The notes under the pieces: generated by a model
Databases searched by the model: none
The model's input: the letters and a program-made list of their open reading frames with translations, nothing else
What the model was told of the DNA's origin: nothing
In this document: piece by piece, positions 8,299-16,201 of the stretch
Layout: each line of letters opens with the position of its first letter
Position numbering within the stretch: position 1 is the first letter of the stretch
NCBI GenBank assembly: GCA_903928115.1
Contig: CAIYPP010000007.1
Coordinates: 90,792-154,791, forward strand
DNA length: 64,000 nucleotides
Direction: 5' to 3'
DNA from: an uncultured Planctomycetota bacterium
GTDB taxonomy: Bacteria > Planctomycetota > UBA1135 > GCA-002686595
Translations under genes and position numbers: made by a program

Positions 8299-8682
8299 AT
8301 GACAGGGACGAAGAAGCAGCACGCGACCGGATCTCCGCAGGGAGGCCGGAGGCCGACCGAAGGAGATCCGGCGCCCGAACGGGGTCGGTACTCGTCGCGT
8401 CGGAAGATGGAGGCCGTACTGCGGGTCCTGCGCGGCGAGGACTTGGACTCGCTCTCTCGTGAGCTCGGCGTGACTGCGGCAACGCTCTCGGAGTGGCGCG
8501 ACGACTTTCTCGCTGCAGGCCAGGCTGGCCTGAAGCTCAAGCCCGCCGACGAGCCCGAGGATCGCACTCGCGAGCTCAAGACGCTGATCGGCGAGCTGAC
8601 GATCGACAACGAGTGCCTCAAGGCGCTCCTGCGCAAGCACGAGGAACGCGACCCTTTGGCATCCCGGAGGTCGAAGCCGTGA
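8299..8682 (+). CDS. IS3-family transposase OrfA
   Basis: 127 residues with an N-terminal helix-turn-helix (SRRKMEAVLRVLRGEDL, SRELGVTAATLSEWRD) and a leucine-rich helix ending ELTIDNECLKALLRK, as in IS3 OrfA proteins that bind the terminal inverted repeats. The ATG at 8299 is preferred to the GTG at 8278 because AGGAGGT lies 5 nt upstream (8287-8293). The end overlaps the orfB frame. A slippery heptamer at 8652-8658 suits production of an OrfAB fusion. Confidence 0.85.
   Translation: MTGTKKQHATGSPQGGRRPTEGDPAPERGRYSSRRKMEAVLRVLRGEDLDSLSRELGVTAATLSEWRDDFLAAGQAGLKLKPADEPEDRTRELKTLIGELTIDNECLKALLRKHEERDPLASRRSKP
8652..8658 (+). promoter_or_regulatory. Candidate -1 ribosomal frameshift site (orfA to orfB)
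   Basis: The bases C CCT TTG, read in the orfA frame, fit the X XXY YYZ slippery pattern. A -1 slip leads straight into the orfB frame (…PFGIPEVEAVIAERA). IS3 elements commonly make OrfAB this way, though usually on A-rich heptamers, so this is a position-based inference. Confidence 0.5.
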
Positions 8683-9572
8683 TCGCCGAGCGCGCGGCCT
8701 CCGTGAACCGTCCCTTCGGCGTGCGCCGCACGATGCGGCTCCTGGGACGCTCGCGCTCCAGCGTGTAATGGAGTCGAGCGCTGGCACGCGACGGGCTCGA
8801 GCGACAGAAACGCGGCCCGAAGACGGCGTACGCCGACGCCGAGCTCCTGAGCCACATTCGCGAGGCGCTCGACGCTTCGGCCTTCCATGGCGAGGGGCAC
8901 CGCAAGGTGTGGGCACGCCTGCGCCTCAAGGGAATTCGCACCTCGAAGCAGCGCACGCTGCGGCTGATGCGCGAGGCCAACCTGCTGGCTCCCGGCCAGC
9001 CGCGCCGCGTGCTCGGGCCGCGCGTGCACGATGGATCGATCATCCCGGCGATGCCGAACATGATGTGGGGCACCGATGGGACCGGCGTCTGGACCGAGCG
9101 CGACGGGCTCGTCACCGTCTTCGCCGCGATCGACCACTCGACCGCCGAGTGCGTGGGCATCCACGCGACGAAGCACGCCAATCGCTTCGAGGCCCTCGAG
9201 CCGATCCGGCAAGGCGTCCGCGCCGCCTACGGCAGCTACGCCGCGCGCGTGGCGAGCGGGCTGATCGTGCGCCACGACAACGGCAGCCAGTACGTGAGCC
9301 GCCACTTCCAGTCCGAGCTGGCCTTCCTGGGCATCGAGTCGAACCCATCCTTCGTGCGCTCGCCGGAAGGCAACGGCTGCATCGAGCGCTTCTTCCGGAC
9401 CCTCAAGGAGCAGCTCCTATGGGTACGCAACTTCATCGACGCTGAAGACGTCCGTCGCGCCGTGACCGAGTGGATCCGGCTCTACAACGAACACTGGCTG
9501 ATCGAACTCCACGGCCACCGTCCCCCCGCGGCCGTCCGCAGGGAGCTCCTTGCGCAAAAGGCGTCGGCCTGA
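8652..9572 (+). pseudogene. IS3-family transposase OrfB with in-frame stop
   Basis: Retains a DDE integrase core: WGTDGT (first Asp), RHDNGSQY (second Asp) and EGNGCIERFFRTLKEQ (Glu), followed by the typical LYNxHWL-type end. The frame entered from orfA is interrupted by TAA at 8766-8768, between GRSRSSV and WSRALARDG, where relatives usually have Tyr. A single TAC/TAT-to-TAA change explains it. Downstream sequence stays open to 9572, so decay is recent or a truncated protein could start at an internal codon such as GTG 8907. Confidence 0.8.
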
Positions 9573-9623
9573 TTACCCTCAACCCACGGTCCAGAAAATC
9601 TGGAGCGGTACACCACACATCAC

Positions 9624-10835
9624 ATGCATCAAGGTCACAGCGCATCCCCCAGCCAGATCGGCGAGCCCTCTCCCAAGCAAGAGCAGCCCGACGTCTCGTT
9701 GCCGATCGATCGTTCTATCCTTGAACTGGCCGCAAAGCTGGCCGAGATCGAAAAGCAACATCGGGAAGGGCAAGCCGCTGGCGCATCGCTTGCCGCGCGG
9801 GCAAGGCGGCTAGAGCTCTTGCGGTCCGTCCGGGACTGTGACGACGTACAGGTGGCTCGGGAAGCGCTTTTCGGCGCTGAGATTCCGATGTGGTGGTTTC
9901 ATGCGATCGCCGATTGCCCGTGCCCCAACTTCATGGCGGCGATGCTGGACAAAGTTCCGGAGTCGCAGAGACCGGAAGCTGCGAGACTGCTTGTTTATGG
10001 CGTTGTGAAGGCTGCAGAAAGGGGGCGGTGGAGCGAGGAGCAGGTGGCCCTAGTCGAGTCGGCGAGGCGTTATTGGGAGAGTAACCCATTCGTGAAGGTG
10101 CACATGGCGCTTGCGCAGGGGCAGAAGATGGATATTGACATGGGAGCCGATCACACGTCATACAATCAGCAGTGTATCCTTTCGCTGCAGGGTGAGGCCG
10201 TTGAAATCGGCCTAATGCGGCGCCTTCTGGGTTGGGCGCTATCTCCGCTTGCGGCCACGTTCGTCAATGACGAAGATTTCAGTTCGAATTATCGCATTGG
10301 CTTGCTGCGTCGAGACTCGGTTCGCGACGCCTCGCAGGAGGATTTCTGGAGCTACGACCCAAAGCGGGAACGTCGACCGTCGGTATCCGCCGATCCTTAT
10401 GATTCGTTGATGTTTGGATTCGATCTCGGAGTCCTCTTAGTCGGCGCTGAGAAGGCGATGGAGCGGGAGCTGAATCTGCTCACGGAGAGCTTGGAGGAAC
10501 GCGAGCTAAAGTTCGACCTAATTACATCCACTGAGCTCGAACTGTATGGATCTGGAGAGTGGCTCGGCGATCGACTGCGCCGATGTCAGGATCTCCTGAT
10601 CATGACGGGAGATGACGCGACTAGTCCGCAGGCTGAGGTGGTTGTGCACGCTTGGACGGCTCAGGTGCGTGGTGAACGCTCAGAGTGGCTTCGCCAGGTT
10701 TACAAGGTGTCGTCGCGGTCCGACGTGGATCGCGCTTTAGCCGAGCGCAGGGGCGGAATTCGAAGCGTCCCCGATAGCTATCTTGCTTGGCACTACGGAG
10801 TGCGAGAGCCCAAATCGAATGGAGTGCGTGAATGA
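9624..10835 (+). CDS. Unknown protein, first gene of TIR/KGGVGR operon
   Basis: 403 residues, soluble, largely helical by composition. Not recognised. The N-terminal 70 residues are charged and may form a short coiled coil (ELAAKLAEIEKQHREG). The middle is Trp- and Arg-rich and there are no catalytic motifs I can name. The last four bases (ATGA) overlap the start of the TIR-like gene, so the two are translationally coupled. The start ATG 9624 lies only 30 bp after the IS3 end and has no clear Shine-Dalgarno, so the 5' region may have been altered by the insertion. Codon use is AT-richer than in the flanking genome. Likely a partner or sensor of the coupled genes; function unknown. Confidence 0.75.
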   Translation: MHQGHSASPSQIGEPSPKQEQPDVSLPIDRSILELAAKLAEIEKQHREGQAAGASLAARARRLELLRSVRDCDDVQVAREALFGAEIPMWWFHAIADCPCPNFMAAMLDKVPESQRPEAARLLVYGVVKAAERGRWSEEQVALVESARRYWESNPFVKVHMALAQGQKMDIDMGADHTSYNQQCILSLQGEAVEIGLMRRLLGWALSPLAATFVNDEDFSSNYRIGLLRRDSVRDASQEDFWSYDPKRERRPSVSADPYDSLMFGFDLGVLLVGAEKAMERELNLLTESLEERELKFDLITSTELELYGSGEWLGDRLRRCQDLLIMTGDDATSPQAEVVVHAWTAQVRGERSEWLRQVYKVSSRSDVDRALAERRGGIRSVPDSYLAWHYGVREPKSNGVRE

Positions 10836-11818
10836 GTATTCCTGAATACGACGTAGTCTTTAGTTGCAATAAAGACACGCACCCGAAGGCTCTCGAGCTG
10901 GCCGGTCTGGCCCAGTTCCGCGGCGTGCGACCATACGTCTGGACTGTAGAGACACGGGGTGATCCCAACTGGCTCGAGAAGTTCAAGCAGGCGTGTGCCA
11001 GCGCCACGCTTGTCTCGCTCCACAAGACGTTGCCGACCGTAGATTCCATTCTCAGGACCTCACACAGTCAGTTCATTGAACTAGCCAAGAGCTCGCCGCT
11101 TCGTACCCTTGTTGCAACTGCTAAGGGGGGGGCGGTGAACCGGGCTGTGAAGAGCTTCTTTGGAGATCAGGCAAGTTTCTGCTCGTTTCACGAACTTTGG
11201 AAGAAGGTCATTGAGATGCAGAAGCCCCCAGGCTCAACCACTCGGGGCTTTGGATACGCAATCATTGGAAATGGTGATGCCAATCTGTTGAGAGCGCTCG
11301 TTAGTCAGAGCACGGAGGTCGACGGGGCGGGCAATCGCCTTCGGGGGTTTGCAGAGATCAGAAGGCTCACTCAATATCCGTTTGATGCGAGTGAGGCGCT
11401 CATGGGATTTGTTGCTTCCAATAAGCCATTCGAGGACTACTTTCCCAAGAACTGTCTTGGTGGGTTTCAGTCCGATTTTGTTCTAGTTTATTGCCTCCCA
11501 AGCCTGCGTCGCATGCAATGCGATCGCCGTACGCGGGCGTGGGCACTCAGAGGCCTTCTAACTGAAGAAGCAGGGCTAGATCGGCAAAGGCTATTTGACG
11601 CGTCGCTGCTGGAGGCCAAAGCGTACAGTAGCTTCCTCAAAAAGTCTTCGTTGGCGCTCATGATAAGCGAGCGATTCGGTGCTTCGCCGCACGATGCATT
11701 CAAGCCTCATCGGCTTCCTTCATGCGGAACCTGGGATGAACTGAGCAGTCGATTGTCCCAGTATCTGCCCAATCCACCTGGCGCAGCCGTTGGGTACTCA
11801 GTGGAGCTTCTGAAATGA
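10832..11818 (+). CDS. TIR-like domain protein
   Basis: 328 residues. The first about 100 follow a TIR pattern: YDVVFSCNKDTHPKALELAG (strand A and helix), GVRPYVWTVETRGDPNWLEKF and ASATLVSLHK. Glu40 in VWTVE lies where NADase TIR domains carry the catalytic Glu after the WxxE-like strand. The match is divergent. The remaining 225 residues are unrecognised. The gene overlaps its neighbours by four bases at both ends (ATGA), placing it in the middle of a tightly coupled three-gene operon. TIR domains in bacterial defence hydrolyse NAD or signal through protein contacts; which applies here is not visible. An alternative is a non-enzymatic Rossmann-like domain. Confidence 0.6.
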   Translation: MSIPEYDVVFSCNKDTHPKALELAGLAQFRGVRPYVWTVETRGDPNWLEKFKQACASATLVSLHKTLPTVDSILRTSHSQFIELAKSSPLRTLVATAKGGAVNRAVKSFFGDQASFCSFHELWKKVIEMQKPPGSTTRGFGYAIIGNGDANLLRALVSQSTEVDGAGNRLRGFAEIRRLTQYPFDASEALMGFVASNKPFEDYFPKNCLGGFQSDFVLVYCLPSLRRMQCDRRTRAWALRGLLTEEAGLDRQRLFDASLLEAKAYSSFLKKSSLALMISERFGASPHDAFKPHRLPSCGTWDELSSRLSQYLPNPPGAAVGYSVELLK

Positions 11819-14001
11819 ACATCACTTTCTACTCGTATAAGGGCGGTGTCGGCCGCACGCTGGCGCTAGCCAATGCGGCGACGCACCTCGCTCGTTCAGG
11901 CTTTCGTGTGCTCGTCGCTGATTTTGATCTGGAGGCTCCGGGCGTTGAGCACTATTTCAGCGTTCCTACGCGCCGGGGACTTGTCGAGCTCGTTGGCATG
12001 TACTCAGATGAGCTGAAGAAGCGCGATAGCACGCTTTCGAATCAGTTGCAGGCGCTCGGTACTCCCGTTGAGCGAGTAGATGCCGTGCTTCGTAGTGCTC
12101 TTGGGCTCAGCGATCAGAGCAATGCGGGGCGCGGAACGCTTGAGAGCTTTCTGGGTGACGCGGAGATCGTCGGGGGGGCGAAGCTCCAGGTGATGTCCGC
12201 GGGGTCCCGTGAAAACCCGACCCAGTATGCGAAAGCGGTTCGAGAGCTGTCACTCTCCACTTTGTACGCGGAGTACGCCGGCTTTCACTTGATGGACTGG
12301 CTGCGACATCGGTTTTTGACTGATTGGGACTTTGTCTTCATCGACAGTCGAACTGGCATTACGGAGGTTGGAGGGGTCTGTACGCACCAGCTCGCCGACC
12401 TGAATGTGCTCGTCACGACGATGAACGGCGTCTCTCGTGCGGGCTGTGCACATATGGCGGGCTCAATTGCGGGCTACAGGGAACGGCACGGTCTCGCTAG
12501 CGATATTGCATTGCTGGTGACCCGCGTTTCCGAGCTGACCAAGAGTAGTGAGTTGGACAGCTTGAGGGCGCGGGTCGAAGCGGATGCACAGGGCTCGCGC
12601 GACAAGGGTGCGCAGGCCGTGATCAATGTAGGCTTGGGCGGTCTGGCGGCGCCACATGAGGACGCTCTGCTTTCTGGGCTCGGGAACGCGTCGCTCGAAT
12701 TGATGCGAGAGACTCAAGGAGCAGCTTCGCAGGTGGTTTCCCGAGTAAGCGGGCTATATCAACGGCTTGCGTTCGCGCTTCTAGGACATGCTTTGGATCG
12801 TCGAGAAGGGGCTTCGTCCCATGGTTCGACCCTTAGGATTGATTTACGAATTCTCATCGTGCATTCGGCCGATGGCCACGATTCCGCGAGGCGCCTGGGT
12901 GCGTTCCTTCGTGCTATGCCCAGCTATGCCGCCCGCGGCTGGGTGCGATCGGCGGCAGTTCGTCGTCCCGAAGAATCGGCCCATTCTGAGCACCTGGGTG
13001 ATGTTCGCGTCGACTACTGGGCCCTCTCCGGGCCGAGTCAGTCGTTCAATCGAATTGAGGCCCTGATCGACGCCGAGTTGGTGCTACCAGTTGTCACCAC
13101 GGACTACTGGGCTCGTGATATCGCACATGATCCGCTGCTCGGGTTGGCTCGCAGTTCGGATGGCACTCTCGAAGGCGCTCAGGCAGCGTTGCGCGCAGTG
13201 CTACTTCAGGAGGGGGTCGCCGTCGGCAAGTCCCGACTCCGCAAGACTTGGAAGCTGGTCGTCATGGACACAGTGCAGAGCGCTTCGCTCGGTAGTTCAC
13301 GGGACCTGTCCGTAAGGTTGAGTTCGTCGGCGGATATCAGCGCCGCGCTGTGTGAGTCCATCTTGGGATTTGCTGGATGGCAGCAGCCCACTCCAGTTCG
13401 GAAGATCGACACGAACAGTCTTGATGTGTCTGAGAATGAATGGCGTTTGCGGCGACCCGGAATGTGCAATTTCTGGCCCTGCACTGGAGGAATGCCCATC
13501 CCGACTCCAACGTCGGATCAGCTCGCTACGCTCAAGACCAAGGTCTACGAGAAGATCCAGTACGCGGAGACTGTCGGAAGTGCGAGAAAATGGTGGGACA
13601 AATTTGAAGAAGAGAACCGTGACCGGACATCTTTGGTGGCTAGGCTCGCCGCTGAGCTGGCCGTGCGCGACGCGACGATCACGGAGTTCTTCCTCGCCTA
13701 TGTCTATTCAAATACTGACAATATTCAAGCCAACCTCGATTATCTGGACTACAGCCGGCTGAAGAAGAAGGAAGAGGCGAAAAAGCGAGAGGCGAGCGCG
13801 AAGACACAGGAGGCGAAGGAGAAGCAGGAGCAAGAGAAAACACGGCAACTTGGAGAGAGTGGAGAAAATGCTGGCACGGACAATCGAGCAGCACAAGACT
13901 CCTCTGGCGAGAGCCGGGCAGGGGAAGCGCCTAGCCAGCTGGGCGCTCGCGATGCGGTTGGGCGGGGGGGCTCGCCCGGCTCCGATCCGAGCGTGGAGTG
14001 A
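11815..14001 (+). CDS. KGGVGR-motif ATPase, possible TIR-like middle domain, shared C-terminal domain
   Basis: 728 residues. The N-terminus is a ParA/MinD-like P-loop with the variant motif YSYKGGVGRT (residues 7-16), then DFDLEAPG (39-46) and FVFIDSRTG (172-180), as in KGGVGR-type ATPases found in bacterial conflict operons. Residues about 341-525 begin RILIVHSADGHDSARRL and include AELVLPVVTTDYW, suggesting a divergent TIR-like domain; this is weak. Residues 567-650 are the same domain that ends both ClpX-like ATPases; RKWW is at 591-594. A Lys/Glu-rich probable coiled tail follows. Start ATG overlaps the TIR-like gene's stop. The adjacent ClpX-like gene points toward it, which suggests function together through the shared domain. 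No membrane segment. Confidence 0.75.
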   Translation: MNITFYSYKGGVGRTLALANAATHLARSGFRVLVADFDLEAPGVEHYFSVPTRRGLVELVGMYSDELKKRDSTLSNQLQALGTPVERVDAVLRSALGLSDQSNAGRGTLESFLGDAEIVGGAKLQVMSAGSRENPTQYAKAVRELSLSTLYAEYAGFHLMDWLRHRFLTDWDFVFIDSRTGITEVGGVCTHQLADLNVLVTTMNGVSRAGCAHMAGSIAGYRERHGLASDIALLVTRVSELTKSSELDSLRARVEADAQGSRDKGAQAVINVGLGGLAAPHEDALLSGLGNASLELMRETQGAASQVVSRVSGLYQRLAFALLGHALDRREGASSHGSTLRIDLRILIVHSADGHDSARRLGAFLRAMPSYAARGWVRSAAVRRPEESAHSEHLGDVRVDYWALSGPSQSFNRIEALIDAELVLPVVTTDYWARDIAHDPLLGLARSSDGTLEGAQAALRAVLLQEGVAVGKSRLRKTWKLVVMDTVQSASLGSSRDLSVRLSSSADISAALCESILGFAGWQQPTPVRKIDTNSLDVSENEWRLRRPGMCNFWPCTGGMPIPTPTSDQLATLKTKVYEKIQYAETVGSARKWWDKFEEENRDRTSLVARLAAELAVRDATITEFFLAYVYSNTDNIQANLDYLDYSRLKKKEEAKKREASAKTQEAKEKQEQEKTRQLGESGENAGTDNRAAQDSSGESRAGEAPSQLGARDAVGRGGSPGSDPSVE
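13513..13764 (+). other. Shared C-terminal domain, copy in KGGVGR ATPase
   Basis: Residues 567-650. By hand count, the 60 residues from RKWW to RLK are identical at 49 positions to the copy in the second ClpX-like protein, with no gaps. In a 12-codon stretch ([12 protein letters not shown]) the proteins are identical while 8 codons differ synonymously. The similarity is therefore kept at protein level and is not a very recent DNA copy. Confidence 0.8.
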
Positions 14002-14225
14002 GCTCTCGTGCGCTTCAAACTTCCGTGTGCGTGGCTAGGTTTTCCGGGCGCCTCACCGCGGGTGCTCGTTTGGCTCAGTGCGCGCTGAGGCGTGCGTGCG
14101 CTACGACGCTACGAATACCCGGTTGAGCTTCTGTGACCGTTCGGTGATGCCTGCCCCGCGAGGGGGCACTCAGATCTTCGGGCGACTTCCGAAGGCTGTC
14201 GCCGGTCCAATTTACCAATCGTGTC

Positions 14226-15716
14226 TCATGCTTCCGGTGGCTTGCGCTTCTTGGCTTCCTCGGCCTTCTTGAGGCGCGTGTAGTCGAGGTAGCAGAGGTT
14301 GGCCTGGATGTTGTCCGTGTTGGAGTAGACGTAGGCGAGGAAGAACTCGGTGATCGTCGCCTTGCGGATCTTGAGTTCTTCGGCGAGGCGCAGGACGAGG
14401 GAGGTGCGGTGGCGGTTTTCGTTCTCGAAGGTTTCCCACCACTTGCGGGAGCTGCCGGTGGTCTGGGGCCAGTCGAGGTGCTCGGCTTTCACGCGCTCGA
14501 GCTCCTCGCGAAGGCGTTGCTCGGTCCAGTTGCGGGTGTCGCTGATGCCTTCCGCCGTTGGGCGGGTGGCGGGGGAAATGAGGCCGGTGGGCGGGGCGGG
14601 CAGCGTGTTGAGGCAGAGCTCGCGGAGCTGGAGGTCGACGCGCGTGAGAGAGGAGGTTTCGCGCAGGAAGCGCGGCTCGGCCCGGCCGACAATGCTGTCG
14701 GCGTCGAGGATGACTTTGGTGACGCCGTCGGCGGCGAGCTCCGCCCAGCGGTGATCGACGGAATCGACGGCGGCGCCGATCAGACGGTGAAGGCCGCGGG
14801 CACCGGTGCCGAGCTGGACGGCCTCGTCGGCGATGGCGTCGAGCGCCTCGGGAGTGATCTCGAGCTCGATGCCGTGGATGCGGGCGAGCTTCTGCTGGCG
14901 CACGAGGGCGGAGGCCTCGGTGGATTCGCTCAGGATGGCCCGCATGTCGGAGCGACCGAGCTCGTGGAGCGCGGTGACGGTGGCGAAGCGGCCGACGAAC
15001 TCGGGGATCATGCCGAACTGGACGAGGTCGGCGGTGACGGCCCGGCAGAGCAGGTCGTAGACGGGGCGATCGGGGATCGATTCGACGTGCTCGTCGGGGC
15101 GCGCGTGGAAGCCGATGCGTGAGCTCGCCGAGTTCAGGCGCTGCTGGACGATGCCATCGAGACCGACGAACGCTCCGGTGCAAACGAACAGGATGCGGGA
15201 GGTGTCGACGGGCGCATGGCGATTCGAGTCGACCTGCTCGGCGATGCGGCCGTCGAGCAGCGTGAGCAGGGCGTTCTGGACACCCTCGCCGCTGACGTCG
15301 CGGCCCGCGTCGCTGCTGCGGCGGATCTTGTCGATCTCGTCGATGAAGAGGATGCCGCGCTCGGCGAGGCGCGGGTTGCCGTCCGCGCGGTCGAGCAGCG
15401 ATTTCACGATGTCGTCGACGGAGCGGCCGCGGTAGCCGGCCTCGACCAGGGAGGTCGCGCTCGCGAAGCTCACGGGAACTTGCAGGAGCTCGGCGAGGCG
15501 CTTGATCAGGTAGGTCTTGCCGGAACCCGTCGGCCCGAGCAGCAGGATGTGGAAACGACCCAGGTCGTCCCCGTGCTGGTCGCGGTGGGCCTGCGACAAG
15601 TAGTGGTTGTAGACGCCGACGGCGAGGTCCTGCTTCGCGCGCGCCTGGCCACGCACGTAGCGGTCGAGAAACGCCACCATCTCTTTGGGAGTCGGGAGAA
15701 CGCGTTCGGGGGGCAC
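14226..15716 (-). CDS. ClpX-like AAA+ ATPase with unusual C-terminal domain (copy 2)
   Basis: 496 residues, close paralog of the protein at 2449-3936 with the same layout: Walker A GPTGSGKT at 61-68, pore-loop GYRG, Walker [17 protein letters not shown], sensor-2 GARG. RIGFHAR keeps a canonical IGF, the ClpP-docking tripeptide in ClpX. No zinc-binding domain. Residues about 397-483 are the shared [16 protein letters not shown] domain. The GTG start at 15716 is preferred over an upstream GTG at 15746: AAGGAG lies 7 nt before it and the protein then begins at the same place as its paralog. It converges with the KGGVGR ATPase gene. Inference: an unfoldase whose substrates or partners are selected through the C-terminal domain. 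Confidence 0.85.
   Translation of the reverse strand: MPPERVLPTPKEMVAFLDRYVRGQARAKQDLAVGVYNHYLSQAHRDQHGDDLGRFHILLLGPTGSGKTYLIKRLAELLQVPVSFASATSLVEAGYRGRSVDDIVKSLLDRADGNPRLAERGILFIDEIDKIRRSSDAGRDVSGEGVQNALLTLLDGRIAEQVDSNRHAPVDTSRILFVCTGAFVGLDGIVQQRLNSASSRIGFHARPDEHVESIPDRPVYDLLCRAVTADLVQFGMIPEFVGRFATVTALHELGRSDMRAILSESTEASALVRQQKLARIHGIELEITPEALDAIADEAVQLGTGARGLHRLIGAAVDSVDHRWAELAADGVTKVILDADSIVGRAEPRFLRETSSLTRVDLQLRELCLNTLPAPPTGLISPATRPTAEGISDTRNWTEQRLREELERVKAEHLDWPQTTGSSRKWWETFENENRHRTSLVLRLAEELKIRKATITEFFLAYVYSNTDNIQANLCYLDYTRLKKAEEAKKRKPPEA
14268..14528 (-). other. Shared C-terminal domain, copy in ClpX-like 2
   Basis: Residues about 397-483 of the second ClpX-like ATPase, from [11 protein letters not shown] to YLDYTRLK. 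Closest in sequence to the copy in the neighbouring KGGVGR ATPase (49 of 60 identical in the RKWW-RLK core). Confidence 0.75.
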
Positions 15717-15796
15717 GGAGTCGCTCCTTGGCACGGGAAGGTGCACGAGCCTACCAGTGCGTGCCGGAGCATGGGGGTCGAATCACCCCAGTGCGC

Positions 15797-16006
15797 TCAA
15801 CCGCCCGCGAAGCGCTCGCGCAGTGCGCGCTTTTGGATTTTGGCAGTGCCGGTCTTCGGGAGCTCGGCGAGGAAGTGCACGGCGCGGGGGCACTTGTAGT
15901 GGGTGAGCTTCGTGCGGCAGAACGCGATCAGGTCGTGCGCGGTGGCGCTCGTGCCTTGGCGGAGGACGATCGCGGCGGTGACGGACTCGCCCCAGGTGGC
16001 GTCGGG
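15797..16006 (-). pseudogene. Duplicated 3' fragment of acyl-CoA ligase gene
   Basis: Encodes only the last about 67 residues of an AMP-forming ligase (PDATWGESVTAAIVLRQG … KTGTAKIQKRALRERF), almost identical to the end of the intact ligase gene at 17526-19094. Homology stops at about 16006, so the ATP-binding core is missing. Not a functional enzyme. Confidence 0.85.
15807..16006. repeat. 200-bp direct repeat, copy A
   Basis: Matches 17536-17735 at a constant offset of 1,729 bp with about five mismatches by eye. It is the 3' end of the acyl-CoA ligase gene. The two copies flank the secreted protein gene at 16202-17512. Confidence 0.9.
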
Positions 16007-16201
16007 GCGGCTGAGCCTCTCGCGGCCAGACCCTCGGCGGACATCGGGGCTTGACTGCCCAGTCCGATAAAACCTGAGGGCACGCGATTCCGGGTCCGCG
16101 GACTGCATCAAAGGGGTCGTCGCGGGTTGCCGGATTGGGCCAGGGCACCTAGGCTCGGTCGGGGAGGGAGGAGTCCCGGTCCGGCTCGGAGGAGAATTCG
16201 C

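Larger units (their letters stand above)
8252..9593 (+). mobile_element. IS3-family insertion sequence, probably inactive
   Basis: Contains orfA and orfB in the usual IS3 order with a -1 frameshift between them. Tentative ends are TGGAC at 8252-8256 and GTCCA at 9589-9593; with flanking bases, TTCTCTGGAC and the complement of GTCCAGAAAA match at 9 of 10 positions. Length about 1.34 kb fits the family. No target-site duplication is obvious. A stop codon inside orfB should block full-length transposase. It sits between the SLOG-like gene and the unknown/TIR/KGGVGR operon and may have displaced that operon's original promoter. Confidence 0.7.

Noticed and set aside
8240..9605. Target-site duplication around the IS3 element
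   Set aside because: Three to five bases next to the proposed ends do not match, so the exact ends remain uncertain.
14226..15716. Housekeeping clpX
   Set aside because: There is no zinc-binding domain, the pore loop is GYRG, the C-terminal domain is foreign, a paralog lies nearby and no clpP or tig neighbours are present.
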